A stretch of 64,000 nt of DNA, taken from Leptolyngbya boryana PCC 6306. GTDB taxonomy: Bacteria; Cyanobacteriota; Cyanobacteriia; Leptolyngbyales; Leptolyngbyaceae. The DNA lies in contig NZ_KB731324.1 in assembly GCF_000353285.1 (NCBI RefSeq), positions 4,544,577 to 4,608,576 on the forward strand, written 5' to 3'. This document shows, piece after piece, positions 1 to 9,032 of the stretch. The notes beneath the pieces were generated by a model. That model worked only from the letters and a program-made list of their open reading frames with translations. It searched no databases and had not been told where the DNA came from. A program made the translations under genes and the position numbers. Numbering within the stretch: the first letter of the stretch is position 1; the number at the start of each line of letters is the position of its first letter.

Positions 1-1133
1 AAGCAGATGCCAATCCCAATCCTGAAGGATTAGGCTTTGAGATTCACACGCCAGAAGATGTGCATCAAACTGTGGAATGGATTGGTAAGAGAGCGATCGC
101 ACTATTCAACCAGTTTCCACACCGCACTGCTGCTGTGTTAGTGAGAACGAACGACCAAGGGCGATTTGTGGCGAGAGAACTCACACGCTGGTTTGATGAA
201 AAGCTTGCCATCTTTGAGGTGGGAATGCGCGATCGTCAGTCGCATATTCCGGCTGAAATGCTCTCACTTTTGCAATTTCTCGATCGACCGCATTCACCGG
301 ATAATCTCAAAGCAGCCTTATCAGTGTTTGTGCATCGTCGCATCATTCCCGCCCAAGATCTCAATGCGCTGATTGCTTTTCCTGAACAGTTTCTATATCC
401 GGCTCCGCTTGATCCACCGCAATCTCCGCAAGTACAACAAGCTAGTCGGTTCTGTACTAGCTTGCTCCGAGCTAGATTAGAGCTACCGCTGTATCAACTC
501 ATTTCGTTTTTAGCTTATACGCTGAACTATGAGCAAACCGAATTAGCAACCGCAGATAAGCTTGCAGAACGCATCATGCAGCAAACGCGGGAGAATTCGC
601 TGACTGCTATTTTAGAAGTACTCGCAGAGATTGTGACTTCGGAGCGATTTGAGCCAGTCGAAGCAGAAGATGACGATCGCTATGTTCGTGCCAGTCAGAT
701 TACTATCATCACAATGCACAAAGCAAAGGGGCTAGATTGGGACTATGTCTTTATGCCTTTTTTGCATGAGAATATGATTCCTGGATCGCTCTACATTCCT
801 CCAGCAGCAAGGTTCTTGGGAGAGTATACTTTGCCGGAAGTTGCACGAGCACAAATTAGAGCGATCGTGCATCAAGAACCGATTCCTGATAATGATCAAG
901 CTTGGGAACGTGCCGGATATCTGAAAACGGCTGAAGAGTTTCGACTGTTGTATGTTGCGATGACGCGAGCAAAACGATTGTTGTGGCTTTCCGCAGCAAA
1001 ACAGGCTCCGTTTAGTTGGAGCAAGCCAGAAAATTTAGACGATCGCGCACTTTGCCCAGTCATTCCAGCTTTAAAACAGCAATTTCCGCTTTCAGTCATT
1101 GGAGAAGCGGAAGAGGACGATGTAGAGTTTTAG
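1..1133 (+). CDS. UvrD/Rep-type ATP-dependent DNA helicase, C-terminal part (5' end outside window)
   Basis: The reading frame is open from the first bases (frame starting at position 3) and runs to a TAG at 1131-1133, so this is the 3' end of a longer gene. Superfamily 1 helicase motifs are visible: motif V-like ITMHKAKGLDWDYVF, ending in the usual Lys-Gly-Leu-(Asp/Glu)-(Trp/Phe) signature, and motif VI-like LLYVAMTRAKRLLW with the arginine that contacts ATP in UvrD/PcrA/RecB enzymes. The N-terminal Walker A half is not in the window. The family unwinds DNA in repair and recombination; which member this is cannot be decided from the fragment. A GTG at position 60 could be miscalled as a start, but coding sequence clearly continues upstream of it. 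Confidence 0.88.
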   Translation, partial: ADANPNPEGLGFEIHTPEDVHQTVEWIGKRAIALFNQFPHRTAAVLVRTNDQGRFVARELTRWFDEKLAIFEVGMRDRQSHIPAEMLSLLQFLDRPHSPDNLKAALSVFVHRRIIPAQDLNALIAFPEQFLYPAPLDPPQSPQVQQASRFCTSLLRARLELPLYQLISFLAYTLNYEQTELATADKLAERIMQQTRENSLTAILEVLAEIVTSERFEPVEAEDDDRYVRASQITIITMHKAKGLDWDYVFMPFLHENMIPGSLYIPPAARFLGEYTLPEVARAQIRAIVHQEPIPDNDQAWERAGYLKTAEEFRLLYVAMTRAKRLLWLSAAKQAPFSWSKPENLDDRALCPVIPALKQQFPLSVIGEAEEDDVEF

Positions 1134-1171
1134 AGGATGTTTTACAAAGTAATCGTTGAGACACACTCACC

Positions 1172-1298
1172 CGCCCCGGAATGAATTCGGGGCTAGTTGA
1201 ACAAAGTCCACTGAAGGGACTAACAGCCAACCAGAATGGGGTCTTCAGTCCCTTTAGTGGACTTCGCACCGTTAGCCCTGGGATTTCATTCCGGGGCG
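1172..1298. repeat. Nested palindromic repeat element, copy 1
   Basis: An intergenic element of about 127 bp. Outer arms (CCCCGGAATGAATTCGGGG at the left, ATTTCATTCCGGGGCG at the right) are inverted complements. An inner pair, GTCCACTGAAGGGACT and AGTCCCTTTAGTGGAC, is also complementary. The right half (GGACTTCGCACCGTTAGCCC and the CATTCCGGGGCG end) recurs almost exactly at 32815-32942. It has no ORF of its own and looks like a non-coding, possibly mobilisable, hairpin repeat. Confidence 0.75.
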
Positions 1299-1370
1299 AG
1301 CTAGAACGGAGCAAGGAAACAGTTAATACTTTTAAAACACCCTCTTAGACACACAACTGCACTTCTAGCT

Positions 1371-2021
1371 TCAAAGTTGCTTTTTTGCCCAGTCGCGTAG
1401 CACAGTTAAAGCCTGAGCTAGCCCGATCGTATCGCTCTGCTCTAAAAACTCTAAAATTCGCTTTCCAGGTAACGTCGGAAATAATCGACTATTCGCCGTC
1501 TCCACATAGCGATCGCCTTGAAGCTGAAAAATCTGCAAATTCCCTTTCAGCACATCATCCCCAACTGTAGTCAGATAAAACCACAGTTCCGGCACACCCA
1601 TCGAGGCATACATCGAAAAGCGATCGAGTTTGCCGATATTAATCGCAATTTCAACGGCCAAATCAGGAGGAGCCACACGACTCATATCCATTTCTGCTCG
1701 CTTCGTCAAGCGCACCTCGCTCAGCGAATAAGCGCCTTCCGGTTGAATCGCGCGACCCACCTCCGGAAGTGTCAGCAACACCGATCCAAGGGACTGAATT
1801 TTTAGATAGAGTTCATCTGCAATCACCAAAATCAGTGACTCGATCAAGCGATTACAGCGATCGTGTTCTTCAAGCGGGGTCATCATTTCCAGCTTGCCGC
1901 GATCGTAGGTCATCCGGGCGGTGCGCTCTGTCCCCAACTCCCCAAGCAATTCTTCAAATGCTTGCCAACTCACCCCCGATAGCGTCACTCTTTTTTCAGT
2001 GGGAGTCGGTTTTCTGCCCAT
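1371..2021 (-). CDS. Uma2 family (DUF820) putative restriction-endonuclease-fold protein
   Basis: 216 residues. The Uma2/DUF820 family is greatly expanded in cyanobacteria and has a PD-(D/E)xK nuclease-like fold. Features are the N-terminal region with YDRGKLEMMTP and HDRCNRLI, then PPDLAVEIAIN, corresponding to the PDLxVEIxS core strand with the acidic catalytic residues, and a C-terminal part with MGVPELWFY, matching the usual GVxEYWxxD segment. Here the normal WxID is WFYL, so the terminal aspartate of that motif is missing. It is divergent from the next gene with only about 20 bp between the two starts. The biological role of the family is not established, and activity here is uncertain. 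Confidence 0.85.
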   Translation of the reverse strand: MGRKPTPTEKRVTLSGVSWQAFEELLGELGTERTARMTYDRGKLEMMTPLEEHDRCNRLIESLILVIADELYLKIQSLGSVLLTLPEVGRAIQPEGAYSLSEVRLTKRAEMDMSRVAPPDLAVEIAINIGKLDRFSMYASMGVPELWFYLTTVGDDVLKGNLQIFQLQGDRYVETANSRLFPTLPGKRILEFLEQSDTIGLAQALTVLRDWAKKQL

Positions 2022-2042
2022 AATCTCTACTCATAAGTTCAC

Positions 2043-2720
2043 ATGAAGTATCGTACTGCGTTTATTCGCCTCGCTCAGAGCGCAATATGTGGAGTTTTGT
2101 TACTAAGCAGTGCCTTGACGATCGGCTTTTTCACTCCCCGTCGCTGGAACACTGCACAATCTTGCAGCGATCACCCGTATCAAATCTATGTTGAGGGTGA
2201 TGCGATGCATGTGAATTTAATAATGCCAGTTGACAACGGCGTTTATGATTGGCAAAAATTTCTGAACCTGGAACAAATTGGCAGTGATATACATGAAGAT
2301 TACCGATATTTGAAAATGGGATGGGGCGATCGCATTTGGTACACAGAAGTCCCAGACTGGCAAAGCATGAACGTTTTCGATATTGCCAGAGTCTTATTTA
2401 AACCGGGAAATGCCTCTGTCATGTATGTGCAAGGCTATGCGGAGCGACCGCAAGAACTTCGATGTGTCGGAGTCGATCGAGAACAGTATCTTGCGTTTGT
2501 CAATTTCGTGCAGAACTCCTTCGATCGCGATGCTCAAGGTAAGTTAATCCATCTTAAAGATGGAGCCGCCACCACCGATGGCTTTTATGCGGCAACTGGA
2601 CAGTATTCTGCATTACGAACTTGTAACAGTTGGTCAGCCGAAGCTTTAGACGCGGCAGGAATTAATACGCCGCTCTGGTCAGCCCTTGCGCCTGCGGTGA
2701 TGCGGCAACTCCCGAACTAA
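2043..2720 (+). CDS. TIGR02117/DUF2459-like exported protein
   Basis: 225 residues with an N-terminal hydrophobic segment (about residues 10-30) that should act as a signal anchor. The following part has the pattern of TIGR02117/DUF2459 proteins: YQIYVEGDAMHVNLIMPV near residue 47, a GWGDRIWY segment, and a C-terminal CNSWSAEALDAAGI block. The family was named for its frequent occurrence near urease genes, and this window does carry ureDAB, about 33 kb away. The conserved His and the Cys-Asn-Ser-Trp block would fit a hydrolase-like fold, but no activity is known. The start is the ATG at 2043, divergent from the Uma2 gene. Confidence 0.7.
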   Translation: MKYRTAFIRLAQSAICGVLLLSSALTIGFFTPRRWNTAQSCSDHPYQIYVEGDAMHVNLIMPVDNGVYDWQKFLNLEQIGSDIHEDYRYLKMGWGDRIWYTEVPDWQSMNVFDIARVLFKPGNASVMYVQGYAERPQELRCVGVDREQYLAFVNFVQNSFDRDAQGKLIHLKDGAATTDGFYAATGQYSALRTCNSWSAEALDAAGINTPLWSALAPAVMRQLPN

Positions 2721-2788
2721 TCGACAAAAATCTACGCAATGCACCCCTATTCGCTTTATCCTACTGTTTACGGATCTAGGCTACTGAA

Positions 2789-4141
2789 ATGCGTTTCTCA
2801 AAAATTTTAATTGCAAACCGGGGAGAAATTGCCCTACGAATCATTCGCACCTGTGAAGAGATGGGAATCTCGACGGTGGCGGTGCACTCGACCATCGATC
2901 GTAATTCTCTTCACGTTCAGTTAGCCGATGAAGCGGTCTGTATTGGCGAACCTGCCAGTAGCAAGAGCTATCTCAACATTCCCAATATTATTGCCGCAGC
3001 TCTGACGCGCAACGCCACAGCGATTCACCCTGGCTATGGATTCTTAGCCGAGAATGCTCGCTTCGCAGAAATTTGTGCGGATCACCAAATCGCGTTTATT
3101 GGGCCTTCTCCCGATTCGATTCGAGCGATGGGGGACAAATCGACTGCGAAAAAAACGATGCAGCAAGTCGGAGTGCCAACAGTTCCTGGCAGTAAGGGCT
3201 TAGTGCATAGCGAAGAAGAAGCGAGAGAGATTGCAAGATCGATCGGCTATCCGGTCATCATTAAGGCGACAGCAGGCGGCGGCGGTCGTGGTATGCGGCT
3301 GGTTCCCGACGATGATCAACTTGAAAAGCTCTTTCATGCAGCCCAAGGAGAAGCAGAAGCAGCTTTTGGCAATCCAGGGGTATATGTTGAAAAATTTGTT
3401 CAAAATCCGCGACATATTGAGTTTCAGATTTTGGCAGATAGTTATGGAAATGTGGTGCATTTGGGTGAGCGTGAATGCTCGATTCAGCGTCGTCACCAAA
3501 AACTGTTAGAAGAAGCTCCCAGTTCTGCAATTACGCCTGAGTTGCGTCAAAAAATGGGAATAGCAGCGGTTGCAGCCGCCAAGTCGATTAATTACGTCGG
3601 TGCAGGAACCGTTGAGTTTTTGCTCGATCGTTCGGGTGAGTTCTATTTCATGGAGATGAATACTCGCATTCAGGTTGAGCATCCTGTGACTGAGATGATT
3701 ACAGGAACCGACTTAATTGCAGAGCAAATTCGGATCGCCCAAGGGGAAGAACTTCGCTTTACTCAAGACGATATTGAACTGCGTGGACATGCGATCGAGT
3801 GTCGAATTAATGCAGAAGATCCCGATCACAATTTCCGACCTAGCCCTGGACGCATTAGTGGATATCTTCCACCGAGTGGGCCAGGCGTGCGGATGGATTC
3901 TCACGTTTATACCGACTATGAGATTCCGCCGTATTACGATTCTTTGATTGGCAAATTGATTGTTTGGGGACACGATCGTCCGTCTGCCATTCTGCGGATG
4001 AAGCGGGCGCTGCGAGAATGTGCAGTCACAGGTTTACCAACGACAATCAACTTCCATCAACGAATTCTGGAAACCCCTGAGTTTCAGAAAGGCGATATTT
4101 ACACAAATTTCGTCGATAAGGTAATGATGTCGGGAAAATAG
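2789..4141 (+). CDS. accC: Acetyl-CoA carboxylase, biotin carboxylase subunit
   Basis: 450 residues, the normal length for AccC. It carboxylates the biotin on AccB with ATP and bicarbonate, the first step of malonyl-CoA and fatty-acid synthesis in the cytosol. Visible landmarks are the N-terminal [18 protein letters not shown], the glycine-rich ATP-grasp loop [12 protein letters not shown] (about residues 159-170), the substrate-binding region [18 protein letters not shown] (about 288-305) with the catalytic Arg and Glu, and the C-terminal GLPTTINFH. The start is the ATG at 2789. No accB is adjacent, which is common in cyanobacteria where the acc genes are dispersed. Its product feeds the acyl-ACP pool used by the alkane genes at 59-61 kb. 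Confidence 0.97.
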   Translation: MRFSKILIANRGEIALRIIRTCEEMGISTVAVHSTIDRNSLHVQLADEAVCIGEPASSKSYLNIPNIIAAALTRNATAIHPGYGFLAENARFAEICADHQIAFIGPSPDSIRAMGDKSTAKKTMQQVGVPTVPGSKGLVHSEEEAREIARSIGYPVIIKATAGGGGRGMRLVPDDDQLEKLFHAAQGEAEAAFGNPGVYVEKFVQNPRHIEFQILADSYGNVVHLGERECSIQRRHQKLLEEAPSSAITPELRQKMGIAAVAAAKSINYVGAGTVEFLLDRSGEFYFMEMNTRIQVEHPVTEMITGTDLIAEQIRIAQGEELRFTQDDIELRGHAIECRINAEDPDHNFRPSPGRISGYLPPSGPGVRMDSHVYTDYEIPPYYDSLIGKLIVWGHDRPSAILRMKRALRECAVTGLPTTINFHQRILETPEFQKGDIYTNFVDKVMMSGK

Positions 4142-4170
4142 GAACTCCTAGACAAATTACTTTGCTTGAG

Positions 4171-4770
4171 ATGGAAGAGTTTTTGAAAGTTAGTGAAATG
4201 ATTGATTGGCAGCATCCCGACGTCTTGGAATGTGCCAATCAGATCGCATTAAAATGTGAGACTCCGATCGCAATTGCAAAAGCGTGTTTTGAGTGGGTAC
4301 GAGATGAAATTCGTCACAGTTATGATTACCAACTGAATCCTGTGACTTGTCGGGCATCAGATGTGCTTCAACATAAAACAGGGTATTGCTTTGCGAAAAG
4401 CCATTTGCTTGCAGCACTATTACGGGCAAACCAGATTCCAACAGGTTTCTGTTATCAGCGCTTGAGTATTGATGATCAGGGTGCGCCGTACAGCTTACAC
4501 GGATTCAATGCAATCTATTTGCCTGAAATTGGTTGGTATCGGGTTGATGCAAGAGGGAACAAGGCAGGAGTTAACGCTCAATTTACTCCTCCTCAAGAGC
4601 AGTTAGCGTTCACAATTCAATTTCCTGAAGAGGCTGATTTTCCAGCAATTCTTTCAGATCCTCTTCCACTGATTGTAGATTCGTTGCATTCACAGAAAAC
4701 GTGGGACGATATGCTTTGCAATCTGCCAGATATTTCATTGGAGTCTGCGAAGAGTTACGGACTGGTATAA
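4171..4770 (+). CDS. Transglutaminase-like cysteine peptidase-fold protein
   Basis: About 199 residues from the ATG at 4171; a TTG at 4162 would add three residues. The transglutaminase core is recognisable: KTGYCFAKSHLLAALLRANQIP holds the catalytic Cys (the usual GxCxxxA pattern), followed by LHGFNAIYLPEIGWYRVDARGN with the His and Asp of the catalytic triad. Bacterial members are mostly proteases or amidases rather than cross-linking enzymes. It follows accC by about 30 bp and could be co-transcribed. There is no signal peptide, so a cytosolic protein is expected. The substrate is unknown. Confidence 0.85.
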   Translation: MEEFLKVSEMIDWQHPDVLECANQIALKCETPIAIAKACFEWVRDEIRHSYDYQLNPVTCRASDVLQHKTGYCFAKSHLLAALLRANQIPTGFCYQRLSIDDQGAPYSLHGFNAIYLPEIGWYRVDARGNKAGVNAQFTPPQEQLAFTIQFPEEADFPAILSDPLPLIVDSLHSQKTWDDMLCNLPDISLESAKSYGLV

Positions 4771-4858
4771 AGACGGCATTCCATGCCAAGTGTATCGAGT
4801 AAGTTGGTGAATTCGAGAAGAGACTAGGAGCGGCTCAACTCGAGCGATCGACAAACTT

Positions 4859-5446
4859 TCAGCCTGCTTTTAGAATCTGCATCGCAGTTAAATTCAGTTG
4901 CGGAAAGCTTGGAGAAAGGACAATATCAGAGTCTTGAAATTGCCCGACTTCTTGATATTGCTTTCCATCTAAGCGCAATACAGTCACTACACTTCGAGCC
5001 GGATCAATGATCCAATATTCAGGGATACCACGTTCTGCGTATTCTCTTCGCTTATCGATATACTCTCTGTCATAATTTTCGCTTCCAGGTTCACCGGGCG
5101 AGACGACTTCAACGATAAGCACTGGGGCAGGCATATTTGCCGTGATTAGAGATTGATTCTGCTGGCTCAGCATCTGATCTAAGTCTTCTGTCAGAATCAT
5201 CAAATCAGGGTTCCGAGCCGTTACAGATGAACTCTTAACCGCGATTTGCGTTCCTCTGGCAATTAAATCGATCGAGACAACTTGTAGAAATTGGCTCAAC
5301 AGCCATAGTGCAATTTTCTCATTCAGTCTCTTTTCCGATCCCATGTTTACCAACACCCCATCCACCAACTCGTAACGGGTGTCAGTTCCATCGTCATACG
5401 CCAAATATTCCTCGATCGTGCTAAATCGAAGTTTCGCTTGTGTCAT
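4859..5446 (-). CDS. Uma2 family (DUF820) putative restriction-endonuclease-fold protein
   Basis: 195 residues, more canonical than the Uma2 gene at 1.4-2.0 kb. The N-terminal RFSTIEEYLAYDDGTDTRYELVDG, the central ARNPDLMILTED and VLIVEVVSPG (core strand with Asp and Glu), and REYAERGIPEYWIIDP are all typical of the family. It is convergent with the transglutaminase-like gene and lies downstream of the YggT gene on the same strand, with a gap of about 30 bp. Two divergent Uma2 members within 4 kb reflect the known expansion of this family in cyanobacteria. No function is established. Confidence 0.9.
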   Translation of the reverse strand: MTQAKLRFSTIEEYLAYDDGTDTRYELVDGVLVNMGSEKRLNEKIALWLLSQFLQVVSIDLIARGTQIAVKSSSVTARNPDLMILTEDLDQMLSQQNQSLITANMPAPVLIVEVVSPGEPGSENYDREYIDKRREYAERGIPEYWIIDPARSVVTVLRLDGKQYQEVGQFQDSDIVLSPSFPQLNLTAMQILKAG

Positions 5447-5473
5447 TTCAGGTAGTGCTGAAGTTCTTTCAGC

Positions 5474-5758
5474 TTAAAACATCATCGTCAAAATGCCTTG
5501 CTGACCCAACAGCATTTCACGCAACAGGCTGAAAATTCCGACCCAAATAATTGGCGTGATATCTACTCCGCCCAACGGTTGAATCACTTTGCGAGTCAGC
5601 GCTAAAAAAGGTTCAGTTGGAATCGCTGCCAGATTAAACGGGAACTTCTGCAATTCCACCTGCGGATACCAAGTCAAAACAATTCGAACAATAAACAGAA
5701 ACGTCATCGCACCCAACGCAATGCTGAGAGAAGTAAGAGCGATCGTTGTAGCATCCAT
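5474..5758 (-). CDS. YggT family (Ycf19-like) membrane protein
   Basis: About 94 residues from the ATG at 5758; a TTG at 5773 would add five residues. There are two hydrophobic helices flanking RIVLTWYPQVELQKFPFNLAAIPTEPFLALTRKVIQPLGGVDITP; the segment from the Trp-Tyr-Pro to the Arg-Lys-Xaa-Ile-Pro-Pro/Gln-Pro motif is the YggT/Ycf19 signature. In cyanobacteria and plastids this family has been linked to thylakoid or nucleoid organisation, and in other bacteria to shape and osmotic tolerance. The gene stands alone, divergent from psbX. Confidence 0.88.
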   Translation of the reverse strand: MDATTIALTSLSIALGAMTFLFIVRIVLTWYPQVELQKFPFNLAAIPTEPFLALTRKVIQPLGGVDITPIIWVGIFSLLREMLLGQQGILTMMF

Positions 5759-5957
5759 AAGTTTTCGTGCCAAATCTTTAAGCTTTGTAACTTGATCTCA
5801 TTCTATCGAGAATCGACGCAAGCATTGTAGCAGTCAAGCAGTTCCTCATTCTTGAATCGAGAAATCCAGGACTTTGCGACGGTTTGCTATACAAATACAT
5901 GACAAACTATTAAAATTATGATGACTTGCGTGTTGTCGATAAGGACTTGAAAGACCT

Positions 5958-6077
5958 ATGACCCCTTCTTTAATGAACTTTCTGTTGAGCTTAGTTGCAG
6001 GACTCGTAATCGTCGTGGTTCCCGCAACTGCATTTTTGATTTTCGTTAGCCAAAAAGACAAAATTCAACGCAATTAA
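5958..6077 (+). CDS. psbX: Photosystem II reaction centre protein PsbX
   Basis: A 39-residue ORF (ATG at 5958, TAA at 6075-6077). It begins [20 protein letters not shown] and ends [11 protein letters not shown]. The single transmembrane helix followed by the Ser-Gln-Lys-Asp-Lys-Ile tail is the PsbX signature. PsbX is a small intrinsic subunit at the periphery of the photosystem II core near cytochrome b559, and it influences plastoquinone turnover at the QB site. It lies about 160 bp upstream of ycf66 on the same strand, an association often seen in cyanobacteria. Confidence 0.95.
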   Translation: MTPSLMNFLLSLVAGLVIVVVPATAFLIFVSQKDKIQRN

Positions 6078-6239
6078 TTAGAAACACTGGTGATTTGAAC
6101 CGAACCAGTTATATTAGAGTCGAACCTCAGAACCTGGACGCTTGCGAACAGACTGAGGTTTTTGCCTATTCTAAACGTAGATTTTCGTGGAGAATTGCGG
6201 GAGAAGCCGCTAACATAGGACTATCCTTGGAGACCGGAC

Positions 6240-6917
6240 ATGGTTAATTTTCAGTTCAATTTGGCAAGTATCTCTGGGATCGTCCTGGCGGTCGGCGGGA
6301 CTTCCCTGTATGCAGTTCGATCGTTTCGACCGCAAATTGCTCGTGATACCGATATTTTCTTTTCGGCAGTTGGGCTACTGTGCGGGTTGATTCTGATTTT
6401 TTACGGCTGGCGGTTTGACCCGATCATGCAGTTCGGTCAAGTCCTGCTGACGGGAGCCGCTATCTACTTTGTGTTTGAGAATTTGAGATTACGTCAAATT
6501 TCGACCGAGCAAGCAAAACGGGAAACCCCGATCGTCGATGATAGTCGTCCAGTCAGCCGGAATTATCAGGCTGAGTTTGAAGACGACTATACCGTAAGCT
6601 TTGCAGAACGCGAGCGTCGTGAGCAGCTTCGCGAAGCTCGGCGTAGAAGACCTGAGCGTGAAGAAGAGTACGAGCGTCCAGTGCGTTCGGAGCGGGCAGG
6701 TGAACCTCGTTTAGGTCCGTCAGGTCGTCGCCCGCGTCGGGATGCGTCATTTGATGAGCCTCAAGAAGATTTTACGAGCCGTCCGCCGCGTCGCAATTCT
6801 GCTAAATCTAATCGCCCGCGTCGGAGTTCTTCCTCGGTTGAAGATATCAATCAACCTGAAGACGGCGGTTATGTAGACTACCGCCCGATCGATGGAAATC
6901 GGCAAGACACTTGGTAA
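6240..6917 (+). CDS. ycf66: Ycf66 family membrane protein
   Basis: 225 residues. The N-terminal ~85 residues hold three hydrophobic segments and the conserved core: GIVLAVGGTSLYAVRSFRP, FFSAVGLLCGLILIFYGWRFDPI and a QVLLTGAAIYFVFENLRLR helix. The C-terminal ~120 residues are a low-complexity, strongly charged tail rich in Arg, Glu and Asp, probably disordered. Ycf66 is found in cyanobacteria and some plastids; its function is unknown. It sits directly after psbX and ends at a strong terminator. The ATG at 6240 is the only plausible start. Confidence 0.92.
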   Translation: MVNFQFNLASISGIVLAVGGTSLYAVRSFRPQIARDTDIFFSAVGLLCGLILIFYGWRFDPIMQFGQVLLTGAAIYFVFENLRLRQISTEQAKRETPIVDDSRPVSRNYQAEFEDDYTVSFAERERREQLREARRRRPEREEEYERPVRSERAGEPRLGPSGRRPRRDASFDEPQEDFTSRPPRRNSAKSNRPRRSSSSVEDINQPEDGGYVDYRPIDGNRQDTW

Positions 6918-6942
6918 CGATTGAATTGAACGAATTGAAAAA

Positions 6943-6970
6943 GGAGCGCTAGTCTAGCGCTCCTTTTTTT
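6943..6970 (+). terminator. Rho-independent terminator after ycf66
   Basis: A 9-bp perfect stem, GGAGCGCTA / TAGCGCTCC, with a 3-nt loop and a run of seven T at 6964-6970. The A-run before the stem means it could also act on the opposite strand for the Hlip gene. Confidence 0.88.
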
Positions 6971-6992
6971 ATCTAGATTCTGTATCTAGAGA

Positions 6993-7175
6993 TTAAAAGC
7001 CTAACCAGGTAAAAAAGTCTTGACGGGTGACAAATTGTAGAATCAACAATGCCACAAATCCAATCATGGCAAAACGTCCATTCATTAACTCGGCATAAGG
7101 TGTCCAACCCAATGCAGGTTGATTCTCGGTTTCTTGTTCCACAGTTTCCTGGGATTCAGGGGCACTTTCAGTCAT
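6993..7175 (-). CDS. High-light-inducible (Hlip/one-helix chlorophyll a/b-binding-like) protein
   Basis: 60 residues from the ATG at 7175; a TTG at 7196 would overlap sdhB and is less likely. The single membrane helix carries the chlorophyll-binding motif of the LHC superfamily, in [19 protein letters not shown]: the Glu, Asn-Gly-Arg and Met-Ile-Gly positions are all present. Hlips bind chlorophyll and carotenoid and protect photosystem II assembly intermediates and chlorophyll synthase under high light. The gene starts 17 bp after the sdhB stop and may be read through from it. It ends before the bidirectional ycf66 terminator. Confidence 0.93.
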   Translation of the reverse strand: MTESAPESQETVEQETENQPALGWTPYAELMNGRFAMIGFVALLILQFVTRQDFFTWLGF

Positions 7176-7192
7176 CAAATCGTTCCGAAAAC

Positions 7193-8182
7193 TCAACGTT
7201 TTGATTGTGCCTCAAATGCCTGCACAGATTCAATCAGCGATCGTACAGTCTTCACGCCTTCAGACGGCTCGAATCCCATCGGCAGCTTGCGCTTCGTCAG
7301 CATTCTCACGCCCAATGGAGCCAGACTAATCAACCCACCTAAATCGCGAAAATTATTGGCAACCACCTGCAACCCAAATTGACGCTCATCAATCCAACCG
7401 CCCTTTTTCACCAAATCGATTAAAGTTCTGCGGTGACGAATTGAGCGCGTCACTTCGGTCGTTTTACGCGCGAGAATTTCTTGCTTAATCTTGCCAATTT
7501 GATCCATCGGAGCAACCTCCATTGGACAAACCGCATTGCAGTAATAACAGCGAGTACAGCCCCAAACTCCATCGGTCGATTGGTTGTATTTATCCAAGCG
7601 ATCGTCGCTGCGATCGTCACGCGAATCTTCCACCATCCGATAAGCTTTCGCGAGCGCATGAGGCCCGACAAAATTCGGATTCACCTCGCGCGCATTACAT
7701 TCGGAATAGCAGGCTCCGCACATAATACAATTGCCCGTCTGATTGAGCTTGTCACGCTCTTCTGGAGATTGCAAAAATTCGCGTTCTGGAATTTGGCGAG
7801 ATGCAGTACTGACATAGGGATCAACCGCCTTCAAATTTGCCCAGAAGCTGGACATATCCACAACCAAATCTTTGATCACAGGCATATTTCCCATCGGTGC
7901 GATCGTAATTTCTGGAATCTCAGCATCGGGGGCAAATCTCGCTACCTCACTGCCCACATTTTCCTTACAAGCTAATGCCGAGCGTCCATTAATTCGCATC
8001 GAACAACTGCCACAAATTGTATTGCGGCAATTTTTACGATAGGCAAGTGTGCCATCTTGCTCCCACTTAATTCGATTCAGGCAGTCGAGAATCGTAGTTC
8101 CGGGTTCTACCTCTAATGAATACGATTCCACACGCGAGGCAGCATTTTGATCCTGTCGGACAATCTTAAAAACAACTTGCAT
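7193..8182 (-). CDS. sdhB: Succinate dehydrogenase/fumarate reductase iron-sulfur subunit
   Basis: 329 residues, with a longer C-terminus than the usual ~240-residue SdhB. The N-terminal plant-ferredoxin-like [2Fe-2S] domain has [15 protein letters not shown] and a later Cys. The C-terminal domain has [11 protein letters not shown] for the [4Fe-4S] site and [17 protein letters not shown] for the second and third clusters. It transfers electrons from succinate to the quinone pool in the thylakoid/cytoplasmic membrane. No sdhA or membrane anchor is adjacent; cyanobacterial sdh genes are usually dispersed. Confidence 0.95.
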   Translation of the reverse strand: MQVVFKIVRQDQNAASRVESYSLEVEPGTTILDCLNRIKWEQDGTLAYRKNCRNTICGSCSMRINGRSALACKENVGSEVARFAPDAEIPEITIAPMGNMPVIKDLVVDMSSFWANLKAVDPYVSTASRQIPEREFLQSPEERDKLNQTGNCIMCGACYSECNAREVNPNFVGPHALAKAYRMVEDSRDDRSDDRLDKYNQSTDGVWGCTRCYYCNAVCPMEVAPMDQIGKIKQEILARKTTEVTRSIRHRRTLIDLVKKGGWIDERQFGLQVVANNFRDLGGLISLAPLGVRMLTKRKLPMGFEPSEGVKTVRSLIESVQAFEAQSKR

Positions 8183-8583
8183 ACACTCTCAGAGTACGGC
8201 TGATCCAGAAGCATAGTTTAACACTGTTGTTTCAAGCTAGGCGATCGATGTAAACTCCTGAAATAAAAGCGATCGTCTTCATTAAATCGAGCTTAAACTT
8301 TCGATTCAAATTCATAATTGTGATCACAATTCTTGATTCGAGCACGGATTTTTTCTGACATTCAGAGTCATAGATTCTACTTCATCAAGCAATGTAAAAA
8401 GGCATTCTTAGAAATGTATCCGGATGGAATTGCAAGATTTAATCAAAAATATTGATAGTGTGGCAAATTATTCAAAGTGACTGTTCAAAAATAGGCGTTT
8501 AGAGATATATTTTATTAAGTCAAACATTCAAACATTGACGCTCAAGAACCATTTCAGAATTCGTTAGGGAAATCCTGTAGCAG
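8183..8583. other. AT-rich divergent intergenic region between sdhB and the cyAbrB gene
   Basis: About 400 bp with no convincing ORF. It is markedly AT-rich and holds a perfect 16-bp palindrome listed separately. Promoters for both divergent genes should lie here, but no -10/-35 pair could be assigned with confidence. Confidence 0.6.
8316..8331. promoter_or_regulatory. Perfect 16-bp palindrome, candidate operator
   Basis: AATTGTGATCACAATT is a perfect palindrome in the 400-bp region upstream of the cyAbrB gene. It resembles a compact CRP-type site (TGTGA/TCACA half-sites without the usual six-base spacer). An outer, imperfect inverted pair (CGATTCAA / TTGATTCG) brackets it. The cognate protein is unknown. 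Confidence 0.5.
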
Positions 8584-8997
8584 ATGAGTGAACCTGCAAC
8601 CACCCCATTAACAGGGAAGGCATTACTTCAAAAAGTAAAAGAACTGTCCCATCTGCCTCGTCGAGAAACGGCTAAGCGATGTGGCTATTACACTGTCACG
8701 AAGAACAACCAAACTCGTGTCAATTTGACTGATTTTTATGATGCTTTATTGGTTGCGAAAGGGCTACCTCTCGACCCAGAAGGCACAAAAGATGGACGGG
8801 GACGTGAACCGACTTATCGCGTCAGTGTTCATCAAAATGGGCAAATTGTGATCGGCGCAGCTTATACAAAAGCGATGGGTTTAAAGCCGGGAGACGAGTT
8901 TGAAATTAAGCTGGGTTACAAGCATATCCATCTGATTCAACTCGATAGCGACAAAGCGAGTAAAAATGGCGCAGTGGACACCGCTGAAGAAGATTAG
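8584..8997 (+). CDS. cyAbrB-type transcriptional regulator
   Basis: 137 residues of the cyanobacterial AbrB (cyAbrB) family. The N-terminal part LTGKALLQKVKELSHLPRRE and GYYTVTKNNQTRVNLTDFYDALL is specific to this group. The C-terminal AbrB-like DNA-binding fold holds YRVSVHQNGQIVIGAAYT and LKPGDEFEIKLGYKHIHLIQL. These proteins are abundant nucleoid-associated regulators that balance carbon and nitrogen metabolism and hydrogenase and CO2-uptake genes. I cannot tell from memory whether this is the Sll0359 or Sll0822 orthologue. It has its own long upstream region with a candidate operator. Confidence 0.93.
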   Translation: MSEPATTPLTGKALLQKVKELSHLPRRETAKRCGYYTVTKNNQTRVNLTDFYDALLVAKGLPLDPEGTKDGRGREPTYRVSVHQNGQIVIGAAYTKAMGLKPGDEFEIKLGYKHIHLIQLDSDKASKNGAVDTAEED

Positions 8998-9032
8998 TTC
9001 GCTTTCTAAATAAATATCAGTTGAGTTTGATA

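Noticed and set aside
5846-6061. A 71-residue minus-strand frame over psbX
   Set aside because: psbX on the plus strand is a clear match to the known small subunit.
7481-7975. A 164-residue frame on the plus strand inside sdhB
   Set aside because: Antisense shadow of the Cys-rich iron-sulfur subunit; no domain seen.
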